64,000 nt of DNA from Hyphomicrobiales bacterium (GTDB lineage Bacteria > Pseudomonadota > Alphaproteobacteria > Rhizobiales > Rhizobiaceae), in assembly GCA_900471515.1 (NCBI GenBank), contig UCFC01000010.1:310001-374000 (forward strand), read 5' to 3'. The position numbers and the translations under genes were made by a program. Below are positions 1 through 8,294 of this stretch, piece by piece. Numbering within the stretch: the stretch's first letter is position 1; each line of letters begins with the position of its first letter. The notes below the pieces were generated by a model. It was not told the origin of the DNA and searched no databases. It saw only the letters and a program-made list of their open reading frames with translations.

Positions 1-1052
1 GCAGACTTCGCCGCGTCGAAATCGGTCGGAAACTGCACCGGCTGCGCCGGATCCAGCATGATGTTCGGGTAGAGCGATTTCGAGACATGGGCATATTGGC
101 CAAAGGCATCGTTTGCCCACAAATTCGGGTTGATCGCGGTCAGGACCGCCTTTCGGACCTCGGCGTCATCGAGCGGCGATCCCGGTTTGATGAAGGCTTC
201 GAATTGCGCCATGCTGGGTGCGGACGTTATCTCCAGATCGGCCGGCAGGCTGGCGAGCTGCGCAAACGGGAAATTGGCCGGAACGCTGTCGATTTCGCCG
301 GCCTTCAGCTTGAGAATTTGTTGCCCGATATCTGGAATGACGGGAAATTCCACCTTGCTGAAATAGGGCTTGGCGCCCCAATAATCGTCGTTGCGTGCGA
401 GCACGTAGCGTTCGCCGCGCTTGAATTCGGCAAGCCTGAACGGCCCGGTGCCGACCGCGTGATCGGTCAGCCACCCTGTCGCAAAATCCTTGCCGGCGTG
501 ACCGGAAAGTGCGGTCGGGCTGATGATCTTCGGTCCCCACGGGCTCGCAAGGCTGTCGATGAAGGAGGGCTGCGGGTGCCGAAGCGTGATGACGACGGTG
601 GACCTGTCCGTTGCCACGATATCGGCCATGTTGGCGAGCGTATAGTTCTGTACAAACCCGCCGTCGCGGCGGCGCTTGAACGAGGTGACGACAGCCTCGG
701 CATCCAAGGCAGTTCCATCATGGAACTTGACGCCCTCGACGAGGTGGAACGTGTATTCGAGGCCATCGCCGGACATCGCCCAATCCCCGGCCAGTGACCC
801 GACAATCCTGGTCGAGCCCGCCTCGTATTTGACGAGACCTTCGTAGATGCTGTCCAGAACGGTCAGTCCGGCGACCTCGAAGCCATTGTCCGGATCGAGG
901 GTGCCGATGTCCGACGAATAGGGAATCCGCAGGACGTCCTGCGCATGAGCGAGGGCAACCGAAGTCAGGAATCCAAGCAAAAATGCGAGCAGGCGAAAGC
1001 CGACGAGGCGGTTGAAACGTGAGGATATCGAAGCGGACAGGAATTTCGGCAT
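1..1052 (-). CDS. Peptide-type ABC substrate-binding protein, 3' end cut by window edge
   Basis: Periplasmic binding protein of the SBP_bac_5 (DppA/OppA, nickel/opine) class that would feed an ABC importer. About 350 codons are present of roughly 500-530 expected, because the reverse-strand frame runs off the left edge. The ATG at 1052 gives a basic N-terminus, a hydrophobic stretch and an A-H-A/Q cleavage-type site near residues 35-38. The mature protein opens with LRIPYSSDIGTLDPDNGFE, the usual start of this family, and later shows GTGPFRLAEFKRGERYVL. Permease genes would be expected further left. The ligand cannot be read from sequence. Confidence 0.85.
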   Translation of the reverse strand, partial: MPKFLSASISSRFNRLVGFRLLAFLLGFLTSVALAHAQDVLRIPYSSDIGTLDPDNGFEVAGLTVLDSIYEGLVKYEAGSTRIVGSLAGDWAMSGDGLEYTFHLVEGVKFHDGTALDAEAVVTSFKRRRDGGFVQNYTLANMADIVATDRSTVVITLRHPQPSFIDSLASPWGPKIISPTALSGHAGKDFATGWLTDHAVGTGPFRLAEFKRGERYVLARNDDYWGAKPYFSKVEFPVIPDIGQQILKLKAGEIDSVPANFPFAQLASLPADLEITSAPSMAQFEAFIKPGSPLDDAEVRKAVLTAINPNLWANDAFGQYAHVSKSLYPNIMLDPAQPVQFPTDFDAAKS

Positions 1053-1242
1053 TGCATGATCCGTGATTGCATCATTTCCGGCGCGGACAGCGGCAGCGCG
1101 AGACAGGAATTACCTGCCGCGCCACCCGTTGCCCAACGCCAGCGTCATCGCGATCATAGCGGAACACGACTGAAAAGCTTTGAAGATTCCGCGCCATAAA
1201 TATCTCTGCTTTGACCGGAGACGCGATGCCGCGGATGCATTC

Positions 1243-1650
1243 TCACCGCCCGGCCGCCGCCCCGGCCCGCAATCCGACACTCCTCAGATAGGCTTCGAGT
1301 GCCGTCACCTCCCCTTGCGAGATGATCGCGCCGACATAACCATCCGGACGAACAAGAATCCGGTCGCCCGGCGCAGCCTCGTAGGTGTCGCGGAACCGGT
1401 TCTCGCTGTCGGTATAGTCTCCACCTTGCCCGATGCGGTGGATGTGCAGTGCTTTGAGCGGTTGGACGGCGACCGTCTCTGCTTCAAATTCCAGCAGGGT
1501 CCAATGGGGTCCCTTCAAGAGGTCGAACAGCCGTGCAGGTTGACCTGCGGCCCCCTTCAACAGGACGTCGGGCGCGCGATTGCCGGCAAGGACGCGCGCC
1601 TGACGCCGAGGAGCGTCAAGGGACAGGCTGGAGCCGATATAGCCGATGTC
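1243..1650 (-). pseudogene. C-terminal remnant of an FAD-dependent aromatic hydroxylase
   Basis: About 135 residues match the C-terminal thioredoxin-like domain of PheA/TfdB/RdmE-type flavoprotein monooxygenases: a DIGYIGSSLSL stretch, then GNRAPDVLL and later PGDRILVRPDGYVGAI. The FAD-binding and substrate domains (about 400 residues) are absent. The open frame continues upstream to 1689, but those residues are only the antisense of the neighbouring MarR fragment. There is no start codon or ribosome site of its own, so it is very unlikely to make a functional protein. See the finding on the fusion junction. Confidence 0.7.
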
Positions 1651-1897
1651 CAACCGCCAAGTCGCGAAGCTGGAGAACCTCGGCCTCATCCAGCGTCAAC
1701 CGAGCACGACGGACCGGCGCGTCACCGAAGCGGTGGTCACCGCGAAGGGCAAATCGATGACGGACCGCGTCGATGCAGCGCGCGAGAGGATAGGCATCGA
1801 GATATTCAAGACATGGGATCCCGATGATCTGGATAATCTGGTCCGCCTGATGCAGAAGTTTGCCGATGCCGTGAAGGATGATCCGGTCAAGGGCTGA
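1646..1897 (+). pseudogene. C-terminal remnant of a MarR-family regulator
   Basis: The 83 residues begin inside the recognition helix and wing of a MarR winged-helix domain (KLENLGLIQRQPSTTDRRV, then LTAKG-like VVTAKG) and continue through the C-terminal dimerisation helices to a normal stop. The first half of the usual ~145-residue protein, including the first dimerisation helix and the start of the HTH, is missing. No Shine-Dalgarno sequence precedes the ATG at 1646. Upstream DNA is instead the tail of an oppositely oriented monooxygenase remnant. Probably non-functional. Confidence 0.65.
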
Positions 1898-1974
1898 CGC
1901 ATGCCGCGCAGATGAGCAGGGTCGAGCCGCCCTGTCAGATCGACATATCCTGTCGGCGCAGCCGGAAGGAGGCG

Positions 1975-2000
1975 AGGCGCCGGCGGGACGGCAGGCGCCT
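1975..2000. terminator. GC-rich hairpin downstream of the SDR operon
   Basis: AGGCGCC (1975-1981) pairs with GGCGCCT (1994-2000) around a 12-base loop, 23 bases beyond the stop of the leftward SDR gene. No clear T-run follows, so it is a weak terminator candidate. The rest of 1898-2022 shows nothing recognisable. Confidence 0.3.
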
Positions 2001-2022
2001 TGAGGCTCTCGTTTAGGCCGGT

Positions 2023-2796
2023 CTACCAGCAGGTGAAGCCGGCATCGACGTTGACGATTGCTCCCGTCATCAGGCTTGCCGCGCCGGACGCAAGAAAGAG
2101 AACCGCGCTTGCGACCTCCTCGGGCGTGCCCATGCGCCCCATCGGCGTGTCGGCAAGCCAGATCGGAATCCGCTCGCGATTGGCCTCGACTGCCGCGACC
2201 ATCGGCGTTTCGATATAGGTCGGGGCAACCGCATTGATCCTTACCCCGTGCTGCGCCCATTCGGCGGCCATGGAACGGGTGAGATGGTGAACGGCAGCCT
2301 TGGAGACGTTATAGGCGGTCTGCGGCTGCGGCCGGTTGCAGATGATGCCCGACATCGAGCCGAGATTGACGATCGCGCCCCGTTTCATCGCCACCATATG
2401 GCGGCCGAAGGCGCGCGAGCACCAGAAGACGCCGTTGACGTTGACATCCATCATCCGCAGCCAATCGGCGTCCGTGACGTCCTCTGCGGCAATCCCGTTC
2501 TGGCCGATCCCGGCATTGTTGACCAGGATCGTCGCCGGACGACCACCCTCGGCAAGTTCATTGGCAATCGCCTCCATGCGGGCGGAATCGGTCACGTCGC
2601 CGACACGAAGTTCGACGTCATATCCTTTGTCCTTGAGCGCCAGCGCCTGTTCTGCATCGGCCTCGTTGCGCTCTATGACGACGACGGCTGCACCGGCTTC
2701 GGCGAGCGCGTGTGCGCAGCAAAGCCCGATGGCGCGCCCGCCGCCGGTGACGACGGCGCGCTCGCCGTCAAGACGGAATTTCTCCTGATAGCTCAT
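2023..2796 (-). CDS. SDR polyol dehydrogenase, galactitol-dehydrogenase-like
   Basis: Classical 257-residue NAD(P)-dependent short-chain dehydrogenase. The cofactor motif TGGGRAIG is at 17-24, LVNNAG near 91-96, and the catalytic Ser/Tyr/Lys are in NLGSMSG (about 144-150) and YNVSK (Y162, K166). The opening MSYQEKFRLDG, the WCSRAFGRHMVA and NLGSMSG segments and the C-terminal aromatic residue resemble Rhodobacter galactitol 2-dehydrogenase, which oxidises galactitol to tagatose. GAGGAGCAAACC precedes the ATG. It is the last gene of a leftward run with a sugar kinase and a KbaZ/GatZ-family protein, which supports a hexitol role. Exact substrate is inferred. Confidence 0.85.
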   Translation of the reverse strand: MSYQEKFRLDGERAVVTGGGRAIGLCCAHALAEAGAAVVVIERNEADAEQALALKDKGYDVELRVGDVTDSARMEAIANELAEGGRPATILVNNAGIGQNGIAAEDVTDADWLRMMDVNVNGVFWCSRAFGRHMVAMKRGAIVNLGSMSGIICNRPQPQTAYNVSKAAVHHLTRSMAAEWAQHGVRINAVAPTYIETPMVAAVEANRERIPIWLADTPMGRMGTPEEVASAVLFLASGAASLMTGAIVNVDAGFTCW

Positions 2797-2806
2797 GGTT
2801 TGCTCC

Positions 2807-3532
2807 TCAGATATCGAACGCGCTCGGGAGAACGACGATGTCGCGGATCGTCACGTTGCGCGGACGCGTCAGCATGAACATGATGGCGTCGGCCACCTCC
2901 TTGGGCTCGATCAGGGCGCCGGCCTCCTTCGCCTTGCGCAGGTTCTCCTCCGGCCAGTCGGCAAGCAGCGCGCTGATGACGGGTCCGGGCGAAACCGAGC
3001 CGACACGAATACCGCTTTTCAAAAGCTGGCGGCGCATCGTCTGAACGAAGCAGTGCATCGCCCATTTCGACGGCGAATAGACGGGCTCCCACGGAACGGG
3101 CGAATGGCCTGCGACCGAGCTCGTGACGACGATGTCGCCGCTGCCGCGTTCGATCATATGCGGAATGACGGTCCGGACGTTCTTGATGACGACATTGACG
3201 TTGAGGTTCAGCATCCGGTCGATCGCGTCGAGATTGGCATCCGCAAGGTCGCCGCCGATATAGGTGCCGGCATTGGCATGCAGAATGTCGAGCTGCCCTA
3301 CCTTCGACAACACGCGGTCGAGAAGCTGGGCACATGCCTGCGCATCCAGCAGGTCCAAAGCGAGAGGTATTGCCCGTTCGCCAAGGCGCTCGCTGGCTGC
3401 CGCCAGCGCCTTCTCGTCGCGGTCGACAAGAACGACCGTGGCGCCTGCTGCGATCATCGCCTCCGTCGATGCCATTCCGATACCGGACGCGGCGCCCGTG
3501 ATCGCGGCGACCTTCCCTTTCAACTCGTTCAT
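2807..3532 (-). CDS. SDR, ribitol 2-dehydrogenase-like
   Basis: 241-residue SDR with TGAASGIG at 12-19, HANAGTYIGG in place of the usual NNAG, and Y152/K156 in YSPSK. The unusual HANAG motif, EPVYSPSKWA, the SPGPVISALLADWP stretch and the ending NVTIRDIVVLP closely follow ribitol dehydrogenases of Klebsiella and rhizobia. It probably oxidises a pentitol or related polyol to a 2-ketose with NAD. A strong AAGGAGGAAGGA site precedes the ATG. Ten bases separate it from the next SDR, so the two are co-transcribed. The presence of two dehydrogenases suggests that the operon handles more than one polyol. Confidence 0.83.
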   Translation of the reverse strand: MNELKGKVAAITGAASGIGMASTEAMIAAGATVVLVDRDEKALAAASERLGERAIPLALDLLDAQACAQLLDRVLSKVGQLDILHANAGTYIGGDLADANLDAIDRMLNLNVNVVIKNVRTVIPHMIERGSGDIVVTSSVAGHSPVPWEPVYSPSKWAMHCFVQTMRRQLLKSGIRVGSVSPGPVISALLADWPEENLRKAKEAGALIEPKEVADAIMFMLTRPRNVTIRDIVVLPSAFDI

Positions 3533-3556
3533 TCCTTCCTCCTTGGTTGGGGCGGC

Positions 3557-4831
3557 CTATCTCGCTCCGCCGCATGCTGCATGATATTCGGCAAGGCTCT
3601 TCGTCACCCGCCAGACCAACAACGCCTCCGGGTCGAGCGGCGCATCGGAAAACTGCTCGGCAGCCGGCATGTGCTGCCAGAAGAGCGGGCGCGGTACGGA
3701 TTTTCCCGCAAGCGCGCCGCAAAGACGTGCGACCGCGAATTGCGCCTGCTCGGATGTCCAATAGTAGCGAATGCGATCGGACAGCGAATAATGCCGAAGC
3801 CAGCGCCGCTCGTCCTCGCTGCCGTGATAGTGGCGGCTCCAATTGTCCCGATGCGCCAGCATCAGAGCCTCCATCGCGGCATATAGCGGACGCTCGCCAT
3901 AATCAGGCACAAGGTCGGATGCGATCAAATCCAGCCCGTAGAGGGCTTCGCGCAGGACAAAGGTCAGTTCCGGCCCGACCTTCAGGATCGGAAATCCGTC
4001 TGCGACGAGCGCGGCCAGCGGACCGATGCCCTGATAATCGGTGGAATGCGCCTCAAACACGAATTGCGGCTCGTCGTCGAGCACCTGCTTCAACGCCTCG
4101 ATCTTGCTGCGGTCGTAGCTGACGACATTGTGGTTGCCGAATTCGACGCCCGGCTGCACCACAAGGCCAATGGCGCGCGCAAAAGCTTCCGCCAGACCGG
4201 CTTCGGCGAAGACACGACGATGGACGTCGATGGTGCGCCTGGCGGCCGAAGCGGCAGTCGGCTCGATCGCAGTCAATGTATGATCCGCGCCGCCAGGAGG
4301 AGGAACCTCGGTGCCGATGACATAGACCGGCATGGCAGCCCCTGCCAGCCTTGCCGCGGTCTCCGCGACAGCGGCAAGGCGGGCCGCGCGACGGGCGGTC
4401 GCCTCGTCGTCCAATGCGGCGGGTTCCCCCAGGCAGCCCATCGATGCGTCGAGATGGATCTTGCGGAACCCGGCCTCGATATAGGCCGCCACCATCCGCT
4501 CGGCTTCAGCCATGGCCTCGTCAGCCGCCCGATCCCGCCAGGGGTTCGGTCCGAGATGGTCGCCGCCCAGCACAATGAGGCTTTCCGGGCAGCCCTCCTC
4601 TTTGGCAATCCGCAAAACCAGAGCCGCAAAGTCTGCGGGGGTCATCCCGGTATAGCCGCCCAGATGGTTCACCTGGTTGCAGGTGGCTTCGATCAGAACC
4701 GTGCTCGAACGGTCGCGCCCGTGACGCAGTGCCGCCCGCAAGACGACCGGATGGGCCGAGCAGACGGAGGTAATGCCGGCCGGACGACCCTCAGCCCTGA
4801 GCGCAGCCAATTCGGTGAGCGCAATCTGCAT
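3557..4831 (-). CDS. KbaZ/GatZ-family protein (PF08013), likely D-tagatose-6-phosphate 4-epimerase
   Basis: 424 residues, full length for the D-tagatose-bisphosphate aldolase non-catalytic-subunit family. Visible family blocks are GITSVCSAHPVVL, LIEATCNQVNHLGGYTGM, ILGGDHLGPNPW, KIHLDASMGC, HSTDYQ and LKVGPELTFVLREALY. In Agrobacterium a member of this family encoded beside a PfkB kinase was shown to epimerise tagatose-6-phosphate to fructose-6-phosphate. The same arrangement here, with no KbaY/GatY aldolase in the window, makes that role likely. The start codon at 4831 overlaps the kinase stop (TGATG), so translation is probably coupled. A longer in-frame reading to 5650 runs antisense-like through the kinase gene and was discarded. 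Confidence 0.85.
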   Translation of the reverse strand: MQIALTELAALRAEGRPAGITSVCSAHPVVLRAALRHGRDRSSTVLIEATCNQVNHLGGYTGMTPADFAALVLRIAKEEGCPESLIVLGGDHLGPNPWRDRAADEAMAEAERMVAAYIEAGFRKIHLDASMGCLGEPAALDDEATARRAARLAAVAETAARLAGAAMPVYVIGTEVPPPGGADHTLTAIEPTAASAARRTIDVHRRVFAEAGLAEAFARAIGLVVQPGVEFGNHNVVSYDRSKIEALKQVLDDEPQFVFEAHSTDYQGIGPLAALVADGFPILKVGPELTFVLREALYGLDLIASDLVPDYGERPLYAAMEALMLAHRDNWSRHYHGSEDERRWLRHYSLSDRIRYYWTSEQAQFAVARLCGALAGKSVPRPLFWQHMPAAEQFSDAPLDPEALLVWRVTKSLAEYHAACGGAR

Positions 4832-5808
4832 CAGGAGCGCCTTTGCGTTGAGGCGATGAACGCGTCGAGTTCCTGGCGGGTGCCGGCACCCTCCATCGGG
4901 CCGCGGACCGTCACGTTGCGCGCACCAGCGGCCGAACCGTAGGTGAGTGCCTCGCCCGGTGACATTCCGAGCCGCCGGCAGGTGAGGTAGGCCCCGCCGA
5001 AACAATCGCCGGCGCCGGTCGGATCGACCTCCTCGACGAGGAAGGCAGGAGCATCGATACGGTCCCCCTCTCTGCCGAAATAGGTCGCGCCCTCTGCACC
5101 GCGCTTCAGCACGATCTCCTTCACGCCGATGTCGAACAGGCGCCGGATCGCATCGGCCTCGCCCGCGATGCCTGCGGCGCGCTCGAGTTCTTCCCCCGAC
5201 GGCAAGAGCAGATCGGCGGTGGCGACAAGCCGGGAAAACCGGCGTTCGGTATCCTCGTCGAGCTGCAATTCCTTGCGCAGGTTCGGATCGACCGAGAGCG
5301 TGCCGCCGCGCGCCTTCACGATGTCGACCGCCCCGTCGATGACCTCCCGCGCGCTGGGAACGGAGAGAGCCGAACCCATGACATGAAGATGCCCGCTGCG
5401 GCTCACGAGATCGCTGACTCCCGCGGACCAGCCGAAGCGGGCGGCGGCCGATCTGGCTATATTGTAGACGAAGTCGCGGGAGCCGTCCTTGCGGTAGCGG
5501 ACGAAGGCGCTTCCCGTCGGATAGTCGGGATCGACGGTGATGGCGGACACATCGACACCATCGCGCTTGAGGCGGTCGATATTGACGCGGCCGAAATCGT
5601 CGTTGCCGACCGCCCCCACCATTGCTGCCGCTCCGCCGAGCCGGCCGCATTGCGAGATGAAGATTGCCGGCGCCCCGCTTGCGAACGGCCCGACAAGCGG
5701 CTGGGCTTCAAGGAACCCCTCTCCGAGCGTCGTGGCGACGATCTCCACCAGGATCTCACCGACGCAAACCGTGGGGCCGAGTTGGTCCGGAGCCAGCACT
5801 GAAGCCAT
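4831..5808 (-). CDS. PfkB-family ketose kinase, probable D-tagatose kinase
   Basis: 325-residue ribokinase-fold kinase (PF00294). The N-terminal part has VGEILVEIV and [16 protein letters not shown]. The C-terminal signature [14 protein letters not shown] supplies the anion hole and the catalytic Asp. ATP-dependent phosphorylation of a ketose in the cytoplasm is expected, and its coupling to the KbaZ-family gene points to tagatose. ATG at 5808 is preferred because the ~38 residues upstream are basic and out of family character. GCGGGATTGCA precedes it. It lies 26 bases after the ROK regulator in the same leftward operon. Confidence 0.84.
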   Translation of the reverse strand: MASVLAPDQLGPTVCVGEILVEIVATTLGEGFLEAQPLVGPFASGAPAIFISQCGRLGGAAAMVGAVGNDDFGRVNIDRLKRDGVDVSAITVDPDYPTGSAFVRYRKDGSRDFVYNIARSAAARFGWSAGVSDLVSRSGHLHVMGSALSVPSAREVIDGAVDIVKARGGTLSVDPNLRKELQLDEDTERRFSRLVATADLLLPSGEELERAAGIAGEADAIRRLFDIGVKEIVLKRGAEGATYFGREGDRIDAPAFLVEEVDPTGAGDCFGGAYLTCRRLGMSPGEALTYGSAAGARNVTVRGPMEGAGTRQELDAFIASTQRRS

Positions 5809-5834
5809 TGCAATCCCGCTTTCGATAGATGCCG

Positions 5835-7055
5835 CTAAATCGCAGTTGATCGTTGTATTGCACCGTCTTCGCCACCGAATTCCTCGTTTTCGAGGGAAAG
5901 GAAGCGCCCGTGCAGCATGCATGCCGCCCCAAAGGCGGAACCGAATTCCGCGTCGTCATCGACGACGATCGCGGGTGTCGGAAAAGGAATATTCTGGCCC
6001 TCCGACATGTGGACCGCCACGCGGGCCGCCACCATCGGATAAAGCGAGGCGACGGAACCGCCCAGAACGATGCGGTCCGGATCGAGCAGGCGGCAGGCCT
6101 GCAGCAGCGCATAGGCCAGATGCCGCGACCAGATCTCCGCTATGTTTACCGCGTCCGGAACGCGATCGCGAACGTCGGTGAGAAATTCCTGCAGGTCGGC
6201 GTCGGCGCGGCCGGTCGCTTCCCTGTACTGCCGGATCAGCACCTCGCGGCCGATCAGCTGCTCGAATTTCTGCCCGCCGCTTCCCGGCACGAGGGTATGA
6301 CCGATCTCGCCCGCGAGGCCATGGCCGCCGCGAAACAGTTTTCCATCGATCATGATCCCGCCGCCGACACCGGTCTCCATGAGCAGGAAGAGCGTCACCC
6401 CGGCAACGCCATGACGATAGCTGTCGCCGATCGCGAAAGCGTTGGCGTCGTTTTCCACCGCGATCGGCACCTCGGCCGGAAAGGCGCTGCGGCCGATCTC
6501 CTTCAACGGCACGTCCCGCCAGCCGATGATCGGCGCAAGCGTGACAATTCCGTCCGGCCGGATATGGGCCGGCACGGATATGCCGAGCCCCTTGCAGCGC
6601 TCGATCATCTGCTTCGGCATGGCGTCCGTGATGAGCTCGACCCCGCGCGCCACGGCCTCCTCCACGCTTGAGGACTGGGCGTGGAAAGCGAGCCTGCGGC
6701 AGACTCGGACATCTGCCGAAAAATCCACGACAACGGCAGATATATGCTCGACGCCGAGTTCGATCCCGGCAAAGAACGCGGCATCCGGCACCAGTTCGAG
6801 CATGATTCCCGGACGGCCGGCGCGGGATTGCTCCGAGCGCTGCTTGCTGCTCTCCTCCGATTCCTGGACCAGGCCGCTTTCCGTCAGTTCGGCAACGATC
6901 TCGCCTGACGACGAACGGTTCATGCCGAGCTTCCGTGCCAGATCGGCCCGGCTCAGGCGGCGATGGCTGTAGATCGTCTGCAGGGCGGCAACGATGTTGT
7001 TCTGCCGGATCCTGCGCGGCGAGCTTCCGATGGAGACAGTGTCATTCATATTCAT
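5835..7055 (-). CDS. ROK-family transcriptional regulator without the zinc-binding cluster
   Basis: 406 residues. An N-terminal winged helix (about 15-75, with [21 protein letters not shown]) is followed by a sugar-kinase-like ROK domain with [27 protein letters not shown] and GLAGEIGH. After GEIGH the usual CxCGxxGC zinc motif is absent: the protein reads [19 protein letters not shown] kinase or repressor role without structural zinc is therefore likely, and sugar-responsive repression of the divergent polyol operons is the simplest role. ATG 7055 is followed by a second in-frame ATG at 7049. The gene sits between the epimerase and kinase genes of its own probable regulon. Confidence 0.85.
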   Translation of the reverse strand: MNMNDTVSIGSSPRRIRQNNIVAALQTIYSHRRLSRADLARKLGMNRSSSGEIVAELTESGLVQESEESSKQRSEQSRAGRPGIMLELVPDAAFFAGIELGVEHISAVVVDFSADVRVCRRLAFHAQSSSVEEAVARGVELITDAMPKQMIERCKGLGISVPAHIRPDGIVTLAPIIGWRDVPLKEIGRSAFPAEVPIAVENDANAFAIGDSYRHGVAGVTLFLLMETGVGGGIMIDGKLFRGGHGLAGEIGHTLVPGSGGQKFEQLIGREVLIRQYREATGRADADLQEFLTDVRDRVPDAVNIAEIWSRHLAYALLQACRLLDPDRIVLGGSVASLYPMVAARVAVHMSEGQNIPFPTPAIVVDDDAEFGSAFGAACMLHGRFLSLENEEFGGEDGAIQRSTAI

Positions 7056-7113
7056 TTCTCTTCAAATCGACTGCTCCAGCCTATACGTGCGAAGCAGATC
7101 GGCAGAAGGATTA

Positions 7114-7998
7114 TCACGGGCGCGCGTTCGTGACGCGCCGCCGCTTGGCTTCCTCGTATTTCAGTTCGATATAGCGCTTGGCATGAGCGGCCAGCGGGTC
7201 GTTGTCGGTCCAGGTATCGCGCCAGATTGCGCAGGCGAGCGAGAGGCCTTCGTCGACCACGGCGGTCGAAAAACTCTCGAACACGATGTCGCGCCTGTAA
7301 TCGATATCGAGCAGCGCATCGAAAATAAGGTCGAAATTGATGACGCCGTCGCCGAGGTAGCCGCGATTGCTTTCGCCAATGTGGAAATAGCCGATCTTGT
7401 CGCCGGCAAGCCGGATCGCGGCCGCCGGATTTGCTTCCTCGATATTCATGTGGAACGTGTCGAGATGCAGCCGGACATGGTCCGACCCGGTTTCGGAGAT
7501 GAACTTCAATCCCTGGGCCGTGGTGTTCAGAAGGTTCGTCTCGAAACGGTTCACGATCTCCAGGACGAGATCGACCCTCGCATCCCGCGCGATATCCGCA
7601 GTCGCGGCGATCGCGGCGACGCTGTTGTCCCAGCCCTTCTTCGTCGGCTGCCGGTTATATTTGGTATGCGCGGAATAAAGGATGCCGCCGAGCTTGTTTC
7701 CACCGATGTCACGAACCGCCCGCACGGCATCGGCCAGCATCTGTCTGCCGGCGGCAACGGCCGCCATATCCTCGCTAGAAATATCCTTGTCGACAGGCAG
7801 GCCCATCGTCACGCCGATCTCGACATCGAGCGACTGGGCGAGCTTCGCCAGACGATCGAGATCGAATCTCTCGGGGCGCAGATAGGCAAATTCGATCGTA
7901 CGATATCCGTGCTCGGCCGTCTTGTTGAGAGCCATTTCGAGCCCCTCCTGCGTTTGGCCGCCTGTCCATACAAATGAATGGATACCCAATCGACGCAT
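7114..7998 (-). CDS. Ketohexose 3-epimerase-like sugar isomerase (TIM barrel)
   Basis: 294-residue member of the xylose-isomerase-like TIM-barrel family, closest in feel to D-tagatose/D-allulose 3-epimerases. Metal and substrate residues are readable in LVLEIVNRFE, HLDTFHMNIEE, YFHIGESNRG and IVFESF, the four blocks that hold Glu, Asp, His and Glu in those enzymes. It would interconvert a ketohexose at C3, letting other polyol-derived ketoses (psicose, sorbose) enter the tagatose/fructose route. GGAGG lies 11 bases before the ATG at 7998. The longer reading to 8067 lacks a ribosome site. First gene of the leftward polyol operon. Confidence 0.83.
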   Translation of the reverse strand: MRRLGIHSFVWTGGQTQEGLEMALNKTAEHGYRTIEFAYLRPERFDLDRLAKLAQSLDVEIGVTMGLPVDKDISSEDMAAVAAGRQMLADAVRAVRDIGGNKLGGILYSAHTKYNRQPTKKGWDNSVAAIAATADIARDARVDLVLEIVNRFETNLLNTTAQGLKFISETGSDHVRLHLDTFHMNIEEANPAAAIRLAGDKIGYFHIGESNRGYLGDGVINFDLIFDALLDIDYRRDIVFESFSTAVVDEGLSLACAIWRDTWTDNDPLAAHAKRYIELKYEEAKRRRVTNARP

Positions 7999-8294
7999 AG
8001 CCGTTTTCCTCCGCTGGATGCCTGTCGCTGCGCCACAGCTATGCCATTTAGTATGGCAACGCAACAAATAAATTTACAGATCGTAATTTTGCTTCCGCGA
8101 GAAATCTGATTGCGATGCAGCAATTTCCATCGCATCTGCGTCGCCATGGATTTTATGCGAAAATTACTTTCTACCGAAATCAACGACATAGCTCGCATAT
8201 TTGCAGGTTTAGACAACAAATATTGCACGGACATCGATTTTCATCTACACAATGACCCGGCGAAATGATCTCGCTGCTATCTGGGAGGATTGAA
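7999..8294. promoter_or_regulatory. AT-rich divergent promoter region of the polyol unit
   Basis: This 296-base gap separates the leftward epimerase-ROK-kinase operon from the rightward ABC operon and is the only obvious place for their promoters. It holds an inverted repeat TGCCAT-N5-ATGGCA (8042-8058) and two direct copies of CAACAAATA (8062-8070 and 8214-8222), one near each start. These are candidate ROK operators. The ribosome site GGGAGGA (8283-8289) serves the binding-protein gene. No RNA gene is seen. Confidence 0.5.

Noticed and set aside
4832..5650. N-terminal extension that would fuse an Arg-rich segment to the KbaZ-family protein
   Set aside because: The extension lies in another frame over the sugar kinase; the short start at 4831 overlaps the kinase stop as TGATG and fits family length.
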